From contig NZ_CP161920.1 of the NCBI RefSeq assembly GCF_040819555.1, positions 881,501 through 945,500 of the forward strand: 64,000 nucleotides of DNA, written 5' to 3'. The notes under the pieces were generated by a model. It saw only the letters and a program-made list of their open reading frames with translations, made no database searches and was not told the origin of the DNA. Each line of letters begins with the position of its first letter. The stretch's first letter is position 1. The DNA comes from Nitratireductor sp. GISD-1A_MAKvit (GTDB lineage: Bacteria; Pseudomonadota; Alphaproteobacteria; Rhizobiales; Rhizobiaceae). The translations under genes were made by a program, and so were the position numbers. Below are positions 9,051 to 17,425 of the stretch, one piece after another.

Positions 9051-9127
9051 TGGAGCGGGCGATGAGATTCGAACTCACGACCCCAACCTTGGCAAGGTTG
9101 TTATCTACCCACTCTGCTATATCCAGC
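9051..9127 (-). tRNA. tRNA-Gly(GCC) with intact 3' half and degenerate 5' half (putative att site)
   Basis: On the minus strand the anticodon arm CAACC-TTGCCAA-GGTTG (anticodon GCC), variable region, T-arm with GTTCGAATC and the 3' end CGCCCGC-T-CCA are all normal for tRNA-Gly. The 5' side is not: the expected GCGGGCG acceptor strand is replaced by GCTGGAT, giving three mispairs, and the D-arm is poor (AGCAGAGTGGGTAGAT). This hybrid is what remains when an element integrates into the 3' half of a tRNA gene and supplies foreign DNA on the 5' side. The integrase gene starts 166 bp away on that side. It may or may not still be charged. Confidence 0.7.
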
Positions 9128-9292
9128 ACTTGTCTAAGGTACGTTAATATAAGGCAAAACCAGAATTTAGATCGCCGTCTGTCGCCGTTTCATGCCTGCT
9201 GATTTCCCTGTGTTGCTTACAATTTGCTTACAAAGCCGAAGGCGTCGTGCTATTGTAAGCAAACTTCGATGATGCAGTTAGGGGAGGTCCTT

Positions 9293-10567
9293 ATGGCCAA
9301 ACTTACCAAAAGGGCGCTTGAGGCGATGGACCCGCCGGCAAAAGGCAAGCAGTCTTTTCTATGGGACAGCGAATTGCGTGGCTTCGGGGTACGCCTGCTC
9401 CCCTCAGGTCTGCAAACATTCATTTTGCAGTACCGCAACACTGCCAACAAAGAGCGGCGTATCAACCTTGGTCGTTTCGGCGTGATTACCGTCGAACAAG
9501 CAAGAGACAAGGCGAGGATCAAGCTTGGCGCCATTGCCGCTGGAGAGGATCCGGCCGACACGGATGATGATCCCCACCATCAGGCAACTGTTGCGATGCT
9601 CTGCGACTGGTACCTTACAGAGGCGGAAGCGGGACGCATCCTTGGACGCCGCAATCGACCGATCAAGAAGTCGACACTTGGCATGGACAAGAGTCGCATC
9701 GAAACGCACATCAAGCCGCTCTTGGGCGATCGCCTGGCTCACACCCTGAAGGTCGCCGACATCGAAGGCATGCAATCCGACATCGTTGCCGGAAAGACAG
9801 CCAAATCGAGAGGCAAAGGCCGCGGCGGCGTTGCCGCCGGCGGGCCTGGCGTTGCGTCTCGGGCAGTCGGGACACTTCAGGCTATCCTTGGTCATGCTGC
9901 CCGTCTCGGCAAGATCGAGAATCATCCAAGCCGTGGTGCGCGAAAGCTCGCGGGCAAAAGGAAGACCCGACGCCTGAGTGTGGCTGAGATCAAGAAGCTT
10001 GGCATGGCAATGCGGCATGCGGAGCGCAATGGCGAACATCCTGTTGGCCTCGCAATCGTCCGGCTTCTTTTGCTCACGGGTTTTCGTATTTCCGAAGGCC
10101 AAGCGATGCAGCGCGCCTGGATTCACGCGGATGCAGGCTACATTAGTTTTCCCGATACCAAGGGGGACGCACAGGTCCGCGCGATCGGACCTGCTGCAGC
10201 GAAGCTAATTGCCAGCCAGCCGGTGCAACAGAACTGTCCCTATGTCTTCCCGTCTGATGTCGGCGACGGCCATTTCACAGCTAGTAAGGCATGCTTAGCT
10301 AGACTTTGTGCAAGCGTTGGAATTGAGGGCGTAACACCCCATACTCTACGACACACGTTCGGAAGCGTTGCGGGAGATCTTGGATTCTCCGAATTGACGA
10401 TCCGGGCGTTGCTCGGCCATGCGGCCCAGAGTGTAACTCAGGGCTATGTTCATATCGATGAGGCGCTGAAACTCGCGGTCACGCGCACATGTGACGAGAT
10501 CGCGTCGCTGTTGGACAGTTCGGAGGAGAAGGCGTTCCTAAACGCTGAAGAGTTTCAAGCCGCGTGA
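9293..10567 (+). CDS. Tyrosine-type site-specific integrase
   Basis: About 424 residues from the ATG at 9293, which has GGGGAGG a few bases before it; a longer in-frame start at 9224 lacks such support. The N-terminus has the DUF4102-type integrase arm-binding domain (MAKLTKRALEAM, then FLWDSELRGFGVR). The C-terminal catalytic domain shows Arg in TGFRISE, HTLRHTF, LLGHA and the nucleophilic Tyr in TQGYVHID. It reads inward from the tRNA-Gly remnant, as expected for the integrase of an integrative element using that tRNA gene as its target. Confidence 0.92.
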   Translation: MAKLTKRALEAMDPPAKGKQSFLWDSELRGFGVRLLPSGLQTFILQYRNTANKERRINLGRFGVITVEQARDKARIKLGAIAAGEDPADTDDDPHHQATVAMLCDWYLTEAEAGRILGRRNRPIKKSTLGMDKSRIETHIKPLLGDRLAHTLKVADIEGMQSDIVAGKTAKSRGKGRGGVAAGGPGVASRAVGTLQAILGHAARLGKIENHPSRGARKLAGKRKTRRLSVAEIKKLGMAMRHAERNGEHPVGLAIVRLLLLTGFRISEGQAMQRAWIHADAGYISFPDTKGDAQVRAIGPAAAKLIASQPVQQNCPYVFPSDVGDGHFTASKACLARLCASVGIEGVTPHTLRHTFGSVAGDLGFSELTIRALLGHAAQSVTQGYVHIDEALKLAVTRTCDEIASLLDSSEEKAFLNAEEFQAA

Positions 10568-10792
10568 GGCCAGGCCAGAGTGAATTGAGGTGGTGCCGGC
10601 TGGTGAGACAGTCTGGCGGCTTGGCTCAGGTGGATCGGGTTCGTTTCTCCCCGCTAATCGCTCCGTCATTTGTGCCGTAGCATAGACCTCGTCGGGCGTC
10701 TTGCCGCCGAAGGTCGAGTGTGAGCGTCGCTGGTTAGCCGTGTCCGTCAATTCGGCGAGATGATAGACGGTGGTCTCGATGACTCCAGACAT
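10538..10792 (-). pseudogene. IS3-type transposase C-terminal remnant
   Basis: The frame encodes a piece recognisable as the last part of a DDE integrase-like transposase: AELTDTANQRRSHSTFGGKTPDEVYATA, where the RRSHSTFGGKTPDEVY stretch equals the usual NxRPHSxLGGxTPxEVY end. Nothing of the catalytic domain upstream is left. The remnant abuts and slightly overlaps the 3' end of the integrase gene, so it may mark an old rearrangement at the element's edge. Confidence 0.6.
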
Positions 10793-10896
10793 TATGTTTG
10801 CCTCCCTCCCAAGCGGTGGGAAGCCATCCGTGTGCCTAGATCCAGTCGACCGTCTCGCTGGTGGCAAGATCGAGCACATGAAACAGGGGGCTGAAT

Positions 10897-12891
10897 CTAT
10901 GATGCTACAGCCTTCACCGGGACGGCACTTTTCAGTTTGCGCGCTGAAGGTACCCCGACTCGCAGTCTTCGATCCAAAAGTGATAGAGTGCCGCCCAGCA
11001 TCATAACCGCACCGCCAAGCCAGATAAGCAAAATCAGCGGTTTCCACCATGCGCGCACCACTAGACCGCCGCCGGGTGTGACGTCGCCTATTGATACGTA
11101 GAGCTGGCTAAAGCCACGCGTAGCAATTCCAGCCTCGGTGGTCGGCATTTGGCGCGCAGTGTAGAGCCTCTTTGATGAGGTGATTTCACCCCGGAGGCGA
11201 CCAGCCTTATCGAAGTATTCAAACTGAGCTCGATCCTCGGAAAAATTCGGCCCCTGATAGGGCGAAATGCCTTTGTAACTGAGTGTATAGGCCGCGATCG
11301 TCAATGTATCGCCGGGACGCATGACGACAATCCGCTCGATTTCCAACGATGTGACGGCGACGATGCCCAGCACCGTAACGCCCAGCCCGAGATGTGCTAA
11401 GGCCGTCCCATAGATCGAGCGCGTCAAACCCTTTAAGCGTCTCCAGACGACTGAGAGTCTGAGGTTTCCTATGCCAGATTTGAGTGCGATGTCGGTAAGC
11501 GACCCGAACATCAACCAGAATGCGAGCCCCACTCCAAAGGCGGCCAACGCGTTGGTTCCATCAACCATGAAGAAGCCTATGAGTGCCGCCAGCAGCGCTG
11601 CTCCCAAGGCAACGTACAAGCGTTGCGAGACGGCATAGAGATCGCCACGCTTCCAGGCAAGAAGAGGGCCGAGCGGGACCACAAGCAACAACGGAACCAC
11701 CAGCGGGACAAAGGTTAGATTGAAGAAGGGGGCGCCAACTGAAATCTTTTCGCCGGTTACCACCTCGAGCGCGAGCGGATAGAGCGTCCCGATCAGGACC
11801 GTCGCGGCTGCGGTTGCCAGAAAAAGGTTGTTGAAAACCAGGGCTCCCTCGCGCGAAATCGGATGAAACAGCCCGCCGGGCGCCAACCTATTGGCGCGCA
11901 GCGCGAATAGGGATAGCGCACCTCCAATAAACATTATGAGGATCATCAGGATAAAGACGCCTCGTGCAGGATCGCTGGCGAAAGCATGAACCGACGTCAA
12001 AACCCCCGATCGGACGAGAAAGGTTCCCAGCAACGAAAGCGAGAAGGTGAGAATAGACAGCAAGAGCGTCCAGATTCTCAGGGCCGAGCGCTTTTCCATC
12101 ACCACTGCGGAATGCAGCAATGCGGTACCCGCCAACCAAGGCAGGAAAGATGCGTTTTCCACGGGATCCCAGAACCACCAACCTCCCCAACCAAGTTCGT
12201 AATACGCCCAGTAAGAGCCCATCGAGATCCCGCCGGTTAGGAATATCCAGGCAGTGAGCGTCCATGGCCGAACCCAGCGCGCCCACGCAGCGTCGATCTT
12301 TCCCTCAACGAGAGCAGCAACGGCAAAGCTGAAGCAAACCGAGAAGCCAACATAACCCAAGTAAAGAAGTGGCGGATGTATCGCGAGGCCGATGTCCTGA
12401 AGTATCGGATTGAGATCTCGCCCCTCGACAGGCGCGGGATTAATCCGAATGAAAGGATTCGACGTCGTCAGGATGAAGAGCAGAAACGCCGCTGCAATCA
12501 ACCCTTGCACCGAAAGCACATTCGCCCGAAGCGTCGGTGGCAGATTATTGCTAAACCAAGCCACTAACGCACCGAATAATGTAAGAATCAGGACCCATAA
12601 AAGCATCGATCCCTCGTGATTTCCCCACACACCTGTGATTTTAAATAGCATTGGCTTTGCAGAATGCGAATTCGCCCAAACATTTGCTACCGAGAAATCT
12701 GACTGAACGTAGGCGGACGTCAGTGCGACAAATGACAGCGTAGTGAGTAGGAAACACATCGTCGCAGCCGGGCCTGCAACGGCTGCCAATCTGGAATCAC
12801 CAAACTGAGTACCGGCAAGCGGAACGGCGAATTGTATGGCGGCCAACGAGAAGGCCAGCACCAGCGCAAAATGCCCAAGCTCAACAATCAT
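10897..12891 (-). CDS. ccmF: Cytochrome c heme lyase subunit CcmF
   Basis: About 664 residues from the ATG at 12891 (MIVELGHFALVLAF, the usual CcmF beginning); a longer frame to 12945 is not needed. It is a polytopic inner-membrane protein of the heme-handling family with the WWD signature WGGWWFWDPVENASF and conserved VWGNHEGSMLLWV. In system I cytochrome c maturation CcmF and CcmH attach heme from CcmE to apocytochrome c in the periplasm. No ccmA-E, ccmG or ccmH genes are present around it, so this is an orphan copy; it must work with chromosomal partners if it works at all. A transposase remnant lies downstream and non-coding DNA upstream. Confidence 0.92.
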   Translation of the reverse strand: MIVELGHFALVLAFSLAAIQFAVPLAGTQFGDSRLAAVAGPAATMCFLLTTLSFVALTSAYVQSDFSVANVWANSHSAKPMLFKITGVWGNHEGSMLLWVLILTLFGALVAWFSNNLPPTLRANVLSVQGLIAAAFLLFILTTSNPFIRINPAPVEGRDLNPILQDIGLAIHPPLLYLGYVGFSVCFSFAVAALVEGKIDAAWARWVRPWTLTAWIFLTGGISMGSYWAYYELGWGGWWFWDPVENASFLPWLAGTALLHSAVVMEKRSALRIWTLLLSILTFSLSLLGTFLVRSGVLTSVHAFASDPARGVFILMILIMFIGGALSLFALRANRLAPGGLFHPISREGALVFNNLFLATAAATVLIGTLYPLALEVVTGEKISVGAPFFNLTFVPLVVPLLLVVPLGPLLAWKRGDLYAVSQRLYVALGAALLAALIGFFMVDGTNALAAFGVGLAFWLMFGSLTDIALKSGIGNLRLSVVWRRLKGLTRSIYGTALAHLGLGVTVLGIVAVTSLEIERIVVMRPGDTLTIAAYTLSYKGISPYQGPNFSEDRAQFEYFDKAGRLRGEITSSKRLYTARQMPTTEAGIATRGFSQLYVSIGDVTPGGGLVVRAWWKPLILLIWLGGAVMMLGGTLSLLDRRLRVGVPSARKLKSAVPVKAVAS

Positions 12892-12946
12892 ACCGTCGCT
12901 CCCGCAGGACATCTTCCAGCCCCTCGCTTCATGAGAGGCGAGCAAA

Positions 12947-13352
12947 TCAAAAATACTTGACGAAACAAGCAGTGGCCGGGAACGGTAGCATCTCGAGTTG
13001 GATGAGGTTCAAGTCCCCTGCCGAGAATAATTCCCTACCGGGATCGCTAATCCAGAAATCGCGGTAGAGCACCGACTCGAGGCAACAAGGGGCCGTGGTC
13101 TCGTGATGGTGTGTCCGACCGCCTCGAACGCTTCCACTACCCTGAGACATCACCATGGATGCGGTTCTATCGCGCAGCTCTGACGAATAGGAGCATCAAA
13201 AAATCCCGCGCCACCTGCGCGTTCGCAAGCGGCATCAGGACGCGCTTCAGAAGTTCGTCATTACCTCGACACTTCCGATGCCGAAGCTAGCTCAATGGTT
13301 CCGCGCTTTGTCGGCTCAGAAAATACTATTATCGCCTGCAATCCTGAGGTTC
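12947..13352. other. Stretch without a recognised gene
   Basis: About 400 bp between ccmF and the disrupted metal-binding gene. Short open frames exist on both strands but none has a ribosome site, domain or family signature that I recognise. It may be rearranged island DNA. Confidence 0.4.
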
Positions 13353-13476
13353 TCATCGCGGCACGTCGTAGCCAGCACCTTTGACAGCCTCGAAAATAAC
13401 ACCTTGGGACACCTTGCCACCGTCGTGTTTTACGAGTGCGCTTTGGTCGATCAGCGAAACCTTCACAGCGTCGATG

Positions 13477-13502
13477 TGAACCGCCCCGGGTTTGCCGGAG
13501 GC
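13477..13502 (+). repeat. Left terminal inverted repeat of the IS3-family element
   Basis: 26 bp starting TGAACCGCCCCGGG; the exact reverse complement is at 14773-14798. The two sides diverge immediately inward of the repeat. Confidence 0.92.
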
Positions 13503-13515
13503 CTTCTGGTTTAAG

Positions 13516-14421
13516 TTATGCCGCGATGGCCGGTTCTTCCAGCATGGCGTAGTAGCGCTCCTCGGCTTCGGCCGGCGGGATGTTGCCGATGGGCTCCAGC
13601 AGCCGGCGGTTGTTGAACCAGTCGACCCAGGTCAGCGTGGCGAACTCGACGGCCTCGAAGCTTCGCCATGGCCCGCGCCGATGGATGACCTCGGCCTTGT
13701 AGAGGCCGTTGATCGTCTCGGCCAGCGCGTTGTCGTAGCTGTCGCCGACACTGCCCACAGACGGTTCGATGCCGGCTTCGGCGAGACGCTCGGTATAGCG
13801 GATGCTGACATATTGCGATCCGCGGTCCGAATGATGAACCAGACCACCGCGATGAACGGGGCGGCGTTCGTGCAAGGCCTGTTCGAGAGCGTCGAGCACA
13901 AAGCTCGCATGGGCGGTCCTGCTCACCCGCCAGCCGACGATACGACGGGCGTAGGCGTCGATGACGAAGGCCACGTAAACGAAGCCCGACCAGGTGCTGA
14001 CATAGGTGAAATCCGAGAGCCAGAGCATGTTCGGGGCCGGCGCGTGGAAGACCCGGTTCACGCGGTCAAGCGGGCACGGCGCGGCCTTGTCCTGCACCGT
14101 GGTGCGGATCGGCTTGCCACGAATGACGCCGTGAAGGCCGAGGTCGGCCATCAACCGCTCGACCGTGCAGCGCGCGACATCAAAGCCCTCGCGCAGCATC
14201 TGCCGCCAGACCTTCCTCGCGCCGTAGACCTCGAAGTTCTCGGCGAAGACGCGTTCGATCGCCGGTTTGAGCTCCAGGTCCCGCTTCGCCCGCGCCGACA
14301 GCTTCGCGGGATCAGTGCGCTTGGCGACATGATCGTGATAGGTCGATGGGGCGATCGGCAGCACCTTGCAGATCGGCTCGACCCCATGCGCCTCGCGGTG
14401 ATCGTCGATGAACGCGATCAT
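13516..14421 (-). CDS. IS3-family transposase OrfB (DDE domain)
   Basis: A 301-residue integrase-core protein that cuts and joins the element ends. The N-terminal HTH_21-like part ([15 protein letters not shown]) is followed by the catalytic acids: Asp in WLSDFTYV, Asp in HHSDRGSQY and Glu in AETINGLYK. The frame overlaps orfA by 4 bp, so it is normally made as an OrfAB fusion by a -1 ribosomal frameshift. Nothing is truncated. Confidence 0.93.
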   Translation of the reverse strand: MIAFIDDHREAHGVEPICKVLPIAPSTYHDHVAKRTDPAKLSARAKRDLELKPAIERVFAENFEVYGARKVWRQMLREGFDVARCTVERLMADLGLHGVIRGKPIRTTVQDKAAPCPLDRVNRVFHAPAPNMLWLSDFTYVSTWSGFVYVAFVIDAYARRIVGWRVSRTAHASFVLDALEQALHERRPVHRGGLVHHSDRGSQYVSIRYTERLAEAGIEPSVGSVGDSYDNALAETINGLYKAEVIHRRGPWRSFEAVEFATLTWVDWFNNRRLLEPIGNIPPAEAEERYYAMLEEPAIAA

Positions 14422-14747
14422 CGTTTGAATGGGCGGTCGAGCTCCGCCTGGGCAAAATAAGCGCTAGCCTTGCGCAGGATCTCATTGGCCTGTCGGAGTT
14501 CGCGGTTCTCCCGCTCAAGAGCCTTTATCTTCTCGGCCGTGTCCGTCGGCAAGCCGGCCCTCTTGCCGGTATCGATCTCGGCCCTCTTTACCCAATCCAG
14601 CAGAGTGTGCGCCGAGCAGCCGATCTTTGCCGCTATCGACTGGCAGGCGGTCCAGCGCGAAGAATGATCAGCCTCGTGATCGAATACCAACCGCACCGCA
14701 CGCTCGCGCACCTCAGGGGAAAACTTGTTCGTCGTTTTGCTCGTCAT
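14418..14747 (-). CDS. IS3-family transposase OrfA (helix-turn-helix)
   Basis: A 109-residue DNA-binding protein with the InsE-type helix-turn-helix ([19 protein letters not shown]) and a leucine-zipper-like coiled coil ([20 protein letters not shown]) near the end. It recognises the terminal repeats and supplies the N-terminal part of the OrfAB fusion. It starts 26 bp inside the right inverted repeat. Confidence 0.93.
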   Translation of the reverse strand: MTSKTTNKFSPEVRERAVRLVFDHEADHSSRWTACQSIAAKIGCSAHTLLDWVKRAEIDTGKRAGLPTDTAEKIKALERENRELRQANEILRKASAYFAQAELDRPFKR

Positions 14748-14772
14748 GGCTCCATCCTATTGGGAAGTTGGA

Positions 14773-14798
14773 GCCTCCGGCAAACCCGGGGCGGTTCA
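14773..14798 (-). repeat. Right terminal inverted repeat of the IS3-family element
   Basis: Exact reverse complement of 13477-13502. The flanking ATG at 14799-14801 matches 13474-13476 and is the target duplication. Confidence 0.92.
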
Positions 14799-14957
14799 AT
14801 GTTGAACAACTGCCGCACTGCTCTCTCGATGGTAAAGGCGCAGTTGGGCATATGGATCAGCCATGATATCGCGACGTGCAGTCGCACTGGTGTTAACTTT
14901 CTATCAAGGTTAACACTCGATTCTTTTCCGCGTGTGGGCATTCGGAGGAATGAGATT

Positions 14958-16109
14958 TTGCGGTCGAAATCGAAGGTCGCTGCCCAGCGACGATCATTGG
15001 GTGGTCGCCAGCGGGTGCTTGCAGTTCTCTGCGCGAGTTGGCTGGTATTCGGTTTTGCGTCGCCCACCGGGATCCGGGACGCTAAATCCGAACGTGAGAT
15101 CGGTCCGACCGCAGATCGGTGGGCGGCCTATGTCGAGCGATCCGACAACTGTTCCCATTTGCAGGAGCTCCGCCTGCGCAACGCAAATATTCCCGGTGAC
15201 GTCGGAAATCTGGATCTGGTAGTCCCGAGCCAGCGCATTAATTTGCCTGTAGAACGAGAACTCTCCCTCACATCTCAGCGAGTGGTCGAAGAAACAAAGA
15301 AGCCGCGCCTCCTTAGCGTGGCATCCCGAACAAGCCCGGAGGTTCGGTTCGCCAGGCAGACGTTGGCCGCCCGCCTGTTCGCATCGGAAACTGACACGGC
15401 TTATCTTCTAAGAGGATTTGCAAACCAATCTGATCCTGAAATCGCGGCTAGTCAATCGACTTTTCATAGCCCGTCGGACGATCGTCTCGTCGGAATACCA
15501 CAGGTTCTTGCTGAACTGGTCAACAACGATGGCGCAGACATCCTGGCCACAGCTTATACCCCAAAGGACGGGTTCCATGCTTCATCCGGTGCCTTCGCAG
15601 TACTGCTGGGGACCGATGAGGAAGCCGGTCGCTTCGTCCCGCCCACGACGGAAGGTGACCACGATTGGATGAAGCAGCCCCTACCGAAATCCGTCTTTTC
15701 AAGCGCCGAGCAAAAGTGCCTTGCAACCGCGATCTATTTCGAGGCTAGGGGCGAGGAGGTTAAGGGCCAGGCCGCGGTCGCGCAGGTCATTCTCAATCGT
15801 GTGCGTAACCCTGCATATCCAGCAAGCGTCTGCAACGTAGTTTATCAAAACGACAGCTGGGTCAACAGATGCCAGTTTTCCTTTGCCTGCGACGGCATTC
15901 CAGATGTCATTGCAGATCGACGCGCGTATGGTCTGGCAAAGGATGTGGCGATGGCAGTCACCGGTGGGAAGATCTTCTTACCCGAAGTCGCGTCATCGAC
16001 CCATTACAATGCCACCTACGTTAGCCCGCGTTGGGCTCGCTCCATGGAGCGCATGACCCAAATCGGATCGCATATTTTTTATCGCACCTTTGGTGGTGGC
16101 TGGAGCTAG
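14958..16109 (+). CDS. SleB/CwlJ-type cell wall hydrolase
   Basis: About 383 residues from a TTG at 14958, chosen because GGAGGA lies 8 bp before it and the product then begins with a basic stretch and a hydrophobic segment (VLAVLCASWLVFGFASP) that serves as signal or anchor. A longer open frame runs back into the IS element but has no start signal. The C-terminal 120 residues are the Hydrolase_2 domain: CLATAIYFEARGEEVKGQAAVAQVILNRV contains the catalytic Glu, followed by CQFSFACDG. In alphaproteobacteria such proteins cleave peptidoglycan in the periplasm. The middle 200 residues are of no known family. It fits the envelope theme of the island. Confidence 0.85.
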   Translation: MRSKSKVAAQRRSLGGRQRVLAVLCASWLVFGFASPTGIRDAKSEREIGPTADRWAAYVERSDNCSHLQELRLRNANIPGDVGNLDLVVPSQRINLPVERELSLTSQRVVEETKKPRLLSVASRTSPEVRFARQTLAARLFASETDTAYLLRGFANQSDPEIAASQSTFHSPSDDRLVGIPQVLAELVNNDGADILATAYTPKDGFHASSGAFAVLLGTDEEAGRFVPPTTEGDHDWMKQPLPKSVFSSAEQKCLATAIYFEARGEEVKGQAAVAQVILNRVRNPAYPASVCNVVYQNDSWVNRCQFSFACDGIPDVIADRRAYGLAKDVAMAVTGGKIFLPEVASSTHYNATYVSPRWARSMERMTQIGSHIFYRTFGGGWS

Positions 16110-16116
16110 ATAACTG

Positions 16117-16734
16117 TTGAAGTCGATGCATGCGAAGTCGCCGGTCGAGCGAAAAAGAACCTTGGTTACCTGGCTGTTGGCTCCAGCGTGGCTGACCATG
16201 CTCATTGCAACTCAGCCGGAAGGTTTTGAAACACTTGGCTACAGCCTGGTCGAGTTTCTTGGTTTCTTTCTGGTCTTTGCGGCAGTCCTTGGCCGGCTCT
16301 GGTGCACCTTATACATCGGTGGACGAAAGGATCTGGATTTATGCCAAAGCGGTCCGTATTCGCTCAGCAGAAATCCGCTCTATTTTTTCTCCTTCCTTGG
16401 GCTGATTGGAGTATGCCTTGCGGCACAGAATATTTCTTTGGCGGTGATAAGCGCCGTCGTGTTTTTTGGTTACTACAGATCTGTGATCAAGAATGAAGAG
16501 AAGAGGCTCCTTAGCCTGTTTGGGACGGATTATATTTTGTACATGGCCCGCGTCCCGCGTTTCTTTCCGCGCCGCTATATTCCGGAAAATGAGGATATTC
16601 TTCTTGTCCAGTCCCAAGCATTCATTCGGTCGCTAAAAGACGTCAGCTGGTTCCTCGCCGGTATCGTCGGCATTGAAGTGATTGAAGAGCTGCGACAGGC
16701 GGCTGTGATTTCTGGTTGGCAGCTCCCATTGTAG
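16117..16734 (+). CDS. ICMT/PEMT-family membrane methyltransferase
   Basis: About 205 residues with several membrane segments (LLAPAWLTMLIATQ, LVEFLGFFLVFAAVLG, FLGLIGVCLAAQ). The motif GPYSLSRNPLYFFSFLG followed by EEKRLLSLFGTDYILYMARVPRFFP is the SAM-binding signature of the isoprenylcysteine carboxyl methyltransferase / phospholipid methyltransferase group. The substrate in bacteria of this type is mostly unknown. The start is either the TTG at 16117 or the ATG at 16126; neither has a strong ribosome site. It is 7 bp after the cell wall hydrolase gene and probably co-transcribed with it. Confidence 0.8.
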   Translation: MKSMHAKSPVERKRTLVTWLLAPAWLTMLIATQPEGFETLGYSLVEFLGFFLVFAAVLGRLWCTLYIGGRKDLDLCQSGPYSLSRNPLYFFSFLGLIGVCLAAQNISLAVISAVVFFGYYRSVIKNEEKRLLSLFGTDYILYMARVPRFFPRRYIPENEDILLVQSQAFIRSLKDVSWFLAGIVGIEVIEELRQAAVISGWQLPL

Positions 16735-17049
16735 AGCAAGCTCTTGCACGCCGCCCTCATCTGCCACCGCTTCTTTCCTCGTTTTGTCCTCGAAGGGCCC
16801 GCCTTGGAGAAGGCTGAGTTGCTCGGAGGCCTTGTGCCTAGTGGCCTTGGATCGATGATCCTGATTAAGCATCTGTTGTAGGTGTAACGGACTGCAAATT
16901 GAGCCGGTGTCCAAACGCCGGCAGCAGCGCTGTCGTGTTTGAGCAGCATATTGCGACATTTGCACACTTGAACCTCAACCTGCTGGAGGTCTTACGTTAT
17001 GGCAACTGGGTGCTCTGGTCGCCCGCACAAGCTTGCCAGGAGACAACGA

Positions 17050-17406
17050 ATGCTAGAAACTTCCCAGGGAGTCGGTGAGAAAGGCCACGGCCTTCTTTGC
17101 CCACTTTGCAGGGTCGACCTCGTCATGAGCGAGAGACAAGCCATTGAGATCGACTATTGCCCAAAATGTCGGGGGGTATGGCTGGATCGAGGGGAACTCG
17201 ACAAAATCATCGAGCGCAGCGCGGCTGAAGATGCTCCGTATCCTCAGCAACAGCTAGATCGCGGGCGTATACAAACGCCTGCACGCAATGCATCCAGTGA
17301 CTGCCGCGAAGATCATCGCCGCGACTATAGCGACCATGACCGCCATGGCTATGGCGGTCACCACGGCCGAAGGCATGGCTCATTCCTCGGCCGATTGTTC
17401 GACTAA
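17050..17406 (+). CDS. TFIIB-type zinc-ribbon protein
   Basis: About 118 residues from the ATG at 17050, which has AGGAGA 7 bp before it; a longer frame starts at 16999. The N-terminal half is a zf-TFIIB domain: CPLC, then CPKCRGVWLDRGELDKII, which binds one zinc ion. The C-terminal half is low-complexity and rich in His, Arg, Asp and Gly (DHDRHGYGGHHGRRHG), which could bind metal. The function of this family is not known. It lies directly upstream of the DsbA-like gene, 19 bp apart, so the two are likely one operon. Confidence 0.8.
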   Translation: MLETSQGVGEKGHGLLCPLCRVDLVMSERQAIEIDYCPKCRGVWLDRGELDKIIERSAAEDAPYPQQQLDRGRIQTPARNASSDCREDHRRDYSDHDRHGYGGHHGRRHGSFLGRLFD

Positions 17407-17425
17407 CACCGAGGGGGGATGAATC

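Larger units (their letters stand above)
13477..14798 (-). mobile_element. Complete IS3-family insertion sequence
   Basis: A 1322-bp element with 26-bp perfect terminal inverted repeats beginning TGAACCGCCCCGGG, and a 3-bp target duplication ATG on each side (13474-13476 and 14799-14801). It encodes the standard overlapping orfA/orfB pair on the minus strand. Perfect ends and intact frames point to a recent insertion. It interrupts an HMA-domain gene, which can be rebuilt exactly across the target site. Confidence 0.93.
13353..14887 (-). pseudogene. Small heavy-metal-associated (HMA) domain protein split by an IS element
   Basis: Joining 14887-14799 to 13476-13353 (minus strand) and removing the insertion and one target copy gives a single frame of about 70 residues. 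Its N-terminal piece reads HMPNCAFTIERAV and its C-terminal piece VKVSLIDQSALVKHDGG and ends with VIFEAVKGAGYDVPR, the classic HMA (CopZ/MerP-like) fold pattern. The usual CxxC metal site is present only as NCAFT, so one cysteine is missing. The GTG at 14887 is a tentative start. The protein would bind a soft metal such as copper or mercury, but it is interrupted after about residue 30. Confidence 0.7.

Noticed and set aside
12947..13156. 69-codon minus-strand frame upstream of ccmF
   Set aside because: No ribosome site, no similarity I can recognise and atypical composition; not called as a gene.
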